From NCBI GenBank assembly GCA_964485455.1, contig CAZAJU010000043.1, positions 1 to 16,315 on the forward strand: a DNA stretch of 16,315 bases. Reading direction: 5' to 3'. The notes beneath the pieces are model-generated. The model saw only the letters and a program-made list of their open reading frames with translations. It was not told the origin of the DNA and ran no database searches. How positions within the stretch are numbered: position 1 is the stretch's first letter; every line of letters begins with the position of its first letter. Made by a program: the position numbers and the translations under genes. This document shows positions 15,056 through 16,315 of this stretch, piece by piece. The DNA comes from Tissierella_B sp964485455. Its GTDB lineage: Bacteria; Bacillota; Clostridia; Tissierellales; Tissierellaceae.

Positions 15056-15846
15056 GATTTTTCCCTTTGTTTCATGCCCTCATACATTATTATAGAGGCA
15101 GCCACTCCTGCATTTAGTGATTCTGCATTTCCAGGCATGGGAATCTTGATTAGATAATTTGAAATATCTAGTATGTCTTTATCTACCCCTTGAGATTCAC
15201 TACCGATAACTATTATAAAATCATCTTTATACTGGATATCGTAGTTGGCAACACTACCCTCTAAGCTTGTAGAATAAATCTTAAATCCATTATTCTTAAG
15301 AAGCTTTAGGGTTTCCATATTATTCTCTATAAAATATAGTGGAACTCTAAAAATAGAGCCCATAGTTGATCTTATAACCTTAGGGTTATAAGCATCCACA
15401 GAACCCTCTCCGACTATTATTCCATCTATATTAAATGCATCTGCAGTTCTTATAATAGTTCCCATATTTCCGGGATCTTGAATTCCATCTAAAAATAGAA
15501 AGAATCTATTTCCCTTCCTAGTATCTAAGCTTTTTATCTTGAATTGGCCTACTCCTATTATCCCCTGAGAGTTCTCCATACTAGTTATATCATCGAAAAG
15601 AGATTCAGGAACCTTATAACAATGCTTAAAGTACTTAAGCTTTTCCAATAGATTTCTTCCATCACTGTAGGATAGTATCTTATCTGTATAAAGAACGCTC
15701 TTTATATGAACATCGTTGTCTATGGCTTCTTCAATGAGCTTTATACCTTCCATGATAAATAACTGTTTTTCCCATCGTGCTTTCTTCTTTAGGAGACTCT
15801 TGATCTCCTTTATCAATGGGTTTTTTGAAGAGCTAAGTTCTTGCAT
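15052..15846 (-). CDS. SpoU/TrmH-family RNA 2'-O-methyltransferase
   Basis: This is a 264-residue cytoplasmic SAM-dependent enzyme of the SPOUT knot superfamily that methylates ribose 2'-OH in rRNA or tRNA. Residues 1-105 form the small substrate-binding domain, with the characteristic start (SSKNPLIKEIKSLLKKKARW). The catalytic domain carries motif 1 FLDGIQDPGNMGTIIRTADA (118-136), motif 2 IGSESQGV (214-221) and motif 3 IPMPGNAESLNAGVAASI (235-252). These are the conserved Asn/Arg, Glu and Ser/Asn positions. Homologues beside pheS in Bacillota include YsgA. The exact target nucleotide cannot be read from sequence. It starts 1 bp after the potassium-regulator stop codon, so the two are likely co-transcribed. 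Confidence 0.93.
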   Translation of the reverse strand: MQELSSSKNPLIKEIKSLLKKKARWEKQLFIMEGIKLIEEAIDNDVHIKSVLYTDKILSYSDGRNLLEKLKYFKHCYKVPESLFDDITSMENSQGIIGVGQFKIKSLDTRKGNRFFLFLDGIQDPGNMGTIIRTADAFNIDGIIVGEGSVDAYNPKVIRSTMGSIFRVPLYFIENNMETLKLLKNNGFKIYSTSLEGSVANYDIQYKDDFIIVIGSESQGVDKDILDISNYLIKIPMPGNAESLNAGVAASIIMYEGMKQREKS

Positions 15847-15847
15847 A

Positions 15848-16315
15848 TTAGTTACCTGCTTTTTTCTCTAATTTAGTTATAGCAGTAGTACTAGCAACTA
15901 TTACTAAGGAATCGTTCTTTCTTATTATGAAATCACTAGATGGAGCAATATTTATAGAATCACCACTTTTTATAGCTATTACATTGATCTTGTACTTAGA
16001 AGGTAACTCAAGATCTGAAAGTGAATGACCAATCCAATTAGATAATGCTGTAACCTCAATAATTCCATAATCAGGAGATAATTCAATAAATTCAAGAATA
16101 TTTGTAGCCACTAAGTTATGAGCTACTCTAACTCCCATATCCCTTTCAGGGAATATTACCCTATCTGCTCCTACTTTCGAAAGAACCTTTCCTTGGAAAT
16201 CAGTAGTCGCCTTTGCAATAACTTTCTTTGCTCCAAGCTCTTTAGCCATTATAGTAGCCATTATGGAGGCCTCTGTATCAGAGCCTATAGCTACAACAAC
16301 TACATCGAAATTGCT
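15848..16315 (-). CDS. KtrA/TrkA-type potassium uptake regulator, 5' part missing at the window edge
   Basis: This is the cytoplasmic gating subunit of a Ktr/Trk potassium channel, which binds nucleotides. The frame is open to the window end, so 155 C-terminal residues are visible of about 215-220 expected. The visible part begins inside the RCK_N Rossmann domain (SNFDVVVVAIGSDTEASIMATI, MAKELGAKKVIAKA) and includes the RCK_C domain (about visible residues 80-150, YGIIEVTALSNWIGHSLSDLELP). The nucleotide-binding Gly-rich loop lies outside the window. An internal ATG at 16261 is not the real start. The partner channel subunit (ktrB-like) is probably encoded just upstream, as in many Bacillota. 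Confidence 0.93.
   Translation of the reverse strand, partial: SNFDVVVVAIGSDTEASIMATIMAKELGAKKVIAKATTDFQGKVLSKVGADRVIFPERDMGVRVAHNLVATNILEFIELSPDYGIIEVTALSNWIGHSLSDLELPSKYKINVIAIKSGDSINIAPSSDFIIRKNDSLVIVASTTAITKLEKKAGN

Noticed and set aside
1..16315. CRISPR array, complete insertion sequence, prophage, toxin-antitoxin or defence cassette
   Set aside because: No regular spaced repeats, transposase, integrase, phage genes or recognised defence domains were seen on either strand.

Overview
The window reads as chromosome from a low-GC Bacillota, most likely a clostridial or tissierellial anaerobe. The evidence is AT-rich DNA with AT-rich codon choice, strong purine-rich ribosome binding sites, textbook TTGACA/TATAAT promoters, and the gene order pheS-pheT-zapA-U32 protein-mutS2, which is characteristic of that group. 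Genus cannot be fixed from the sequence. Ten of the eleven genes lie on the minus strand, so transcription runs from right to left. The one plus-strand gene is a small ORF near 4.1 kb. I saw no frameshifts, complete transposons, CRISPR arrays or tRNA genes.

Layout from right to left, in the direction of transcription: (1) a KtrA/TrkA-type potassium-channel regulator, cut by the window edge, followed after 1 bp by a SpoU-family RNA 2'-O-methyltransferase. (2) A strong promoter overlapping the methyltransferase stop codon, a terminator-like hairpin immediately downstream of it, then pheS-pheT, the two subunits of phenylalanyl-tRNA synthetase, closed by a strong intrinsic terminator. (3) A closely packed run zapA, a long U32-family protein of the RlhA/TrhP type, mutS2 and argS. 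This combines cell division, RNA modification, DNA or ribosome quality control and arginyl-tRNA charging. (4) An intergenic block at 4.27-4.38 kb made of two adjacent long imperfect hairpins with no coding content, next to a bidirectional terminator. (5) A plus-strand 69-residue acidic protein with its own promoter. (6) Divergent from it, an operon of a B12-binding radical SAM protein, a six-helix membrane protein and a TPR protein. (7) A left-edge noncoding region with two tandem strong promoters and an A-tract upstream element, pointing out of the window. This architecture is typical of an rRNA operon.

Most genes are conserved housekeeping, with translation (pheST, argS, RNA methyltransferase, U32 RNA hydroxylase) as the common thread. 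Apart from the uncharacterised radical SAM/membrane/TPR operon, the less explained parts are mostly noncoding or small: the twin-hairpin element after argS, the solitary small gene, the promoter-hairpin arrangement ahead of pheS, and the structured segment plus tandem promoters at the left edge. I found no clear evidence of a new defence or mobile system.
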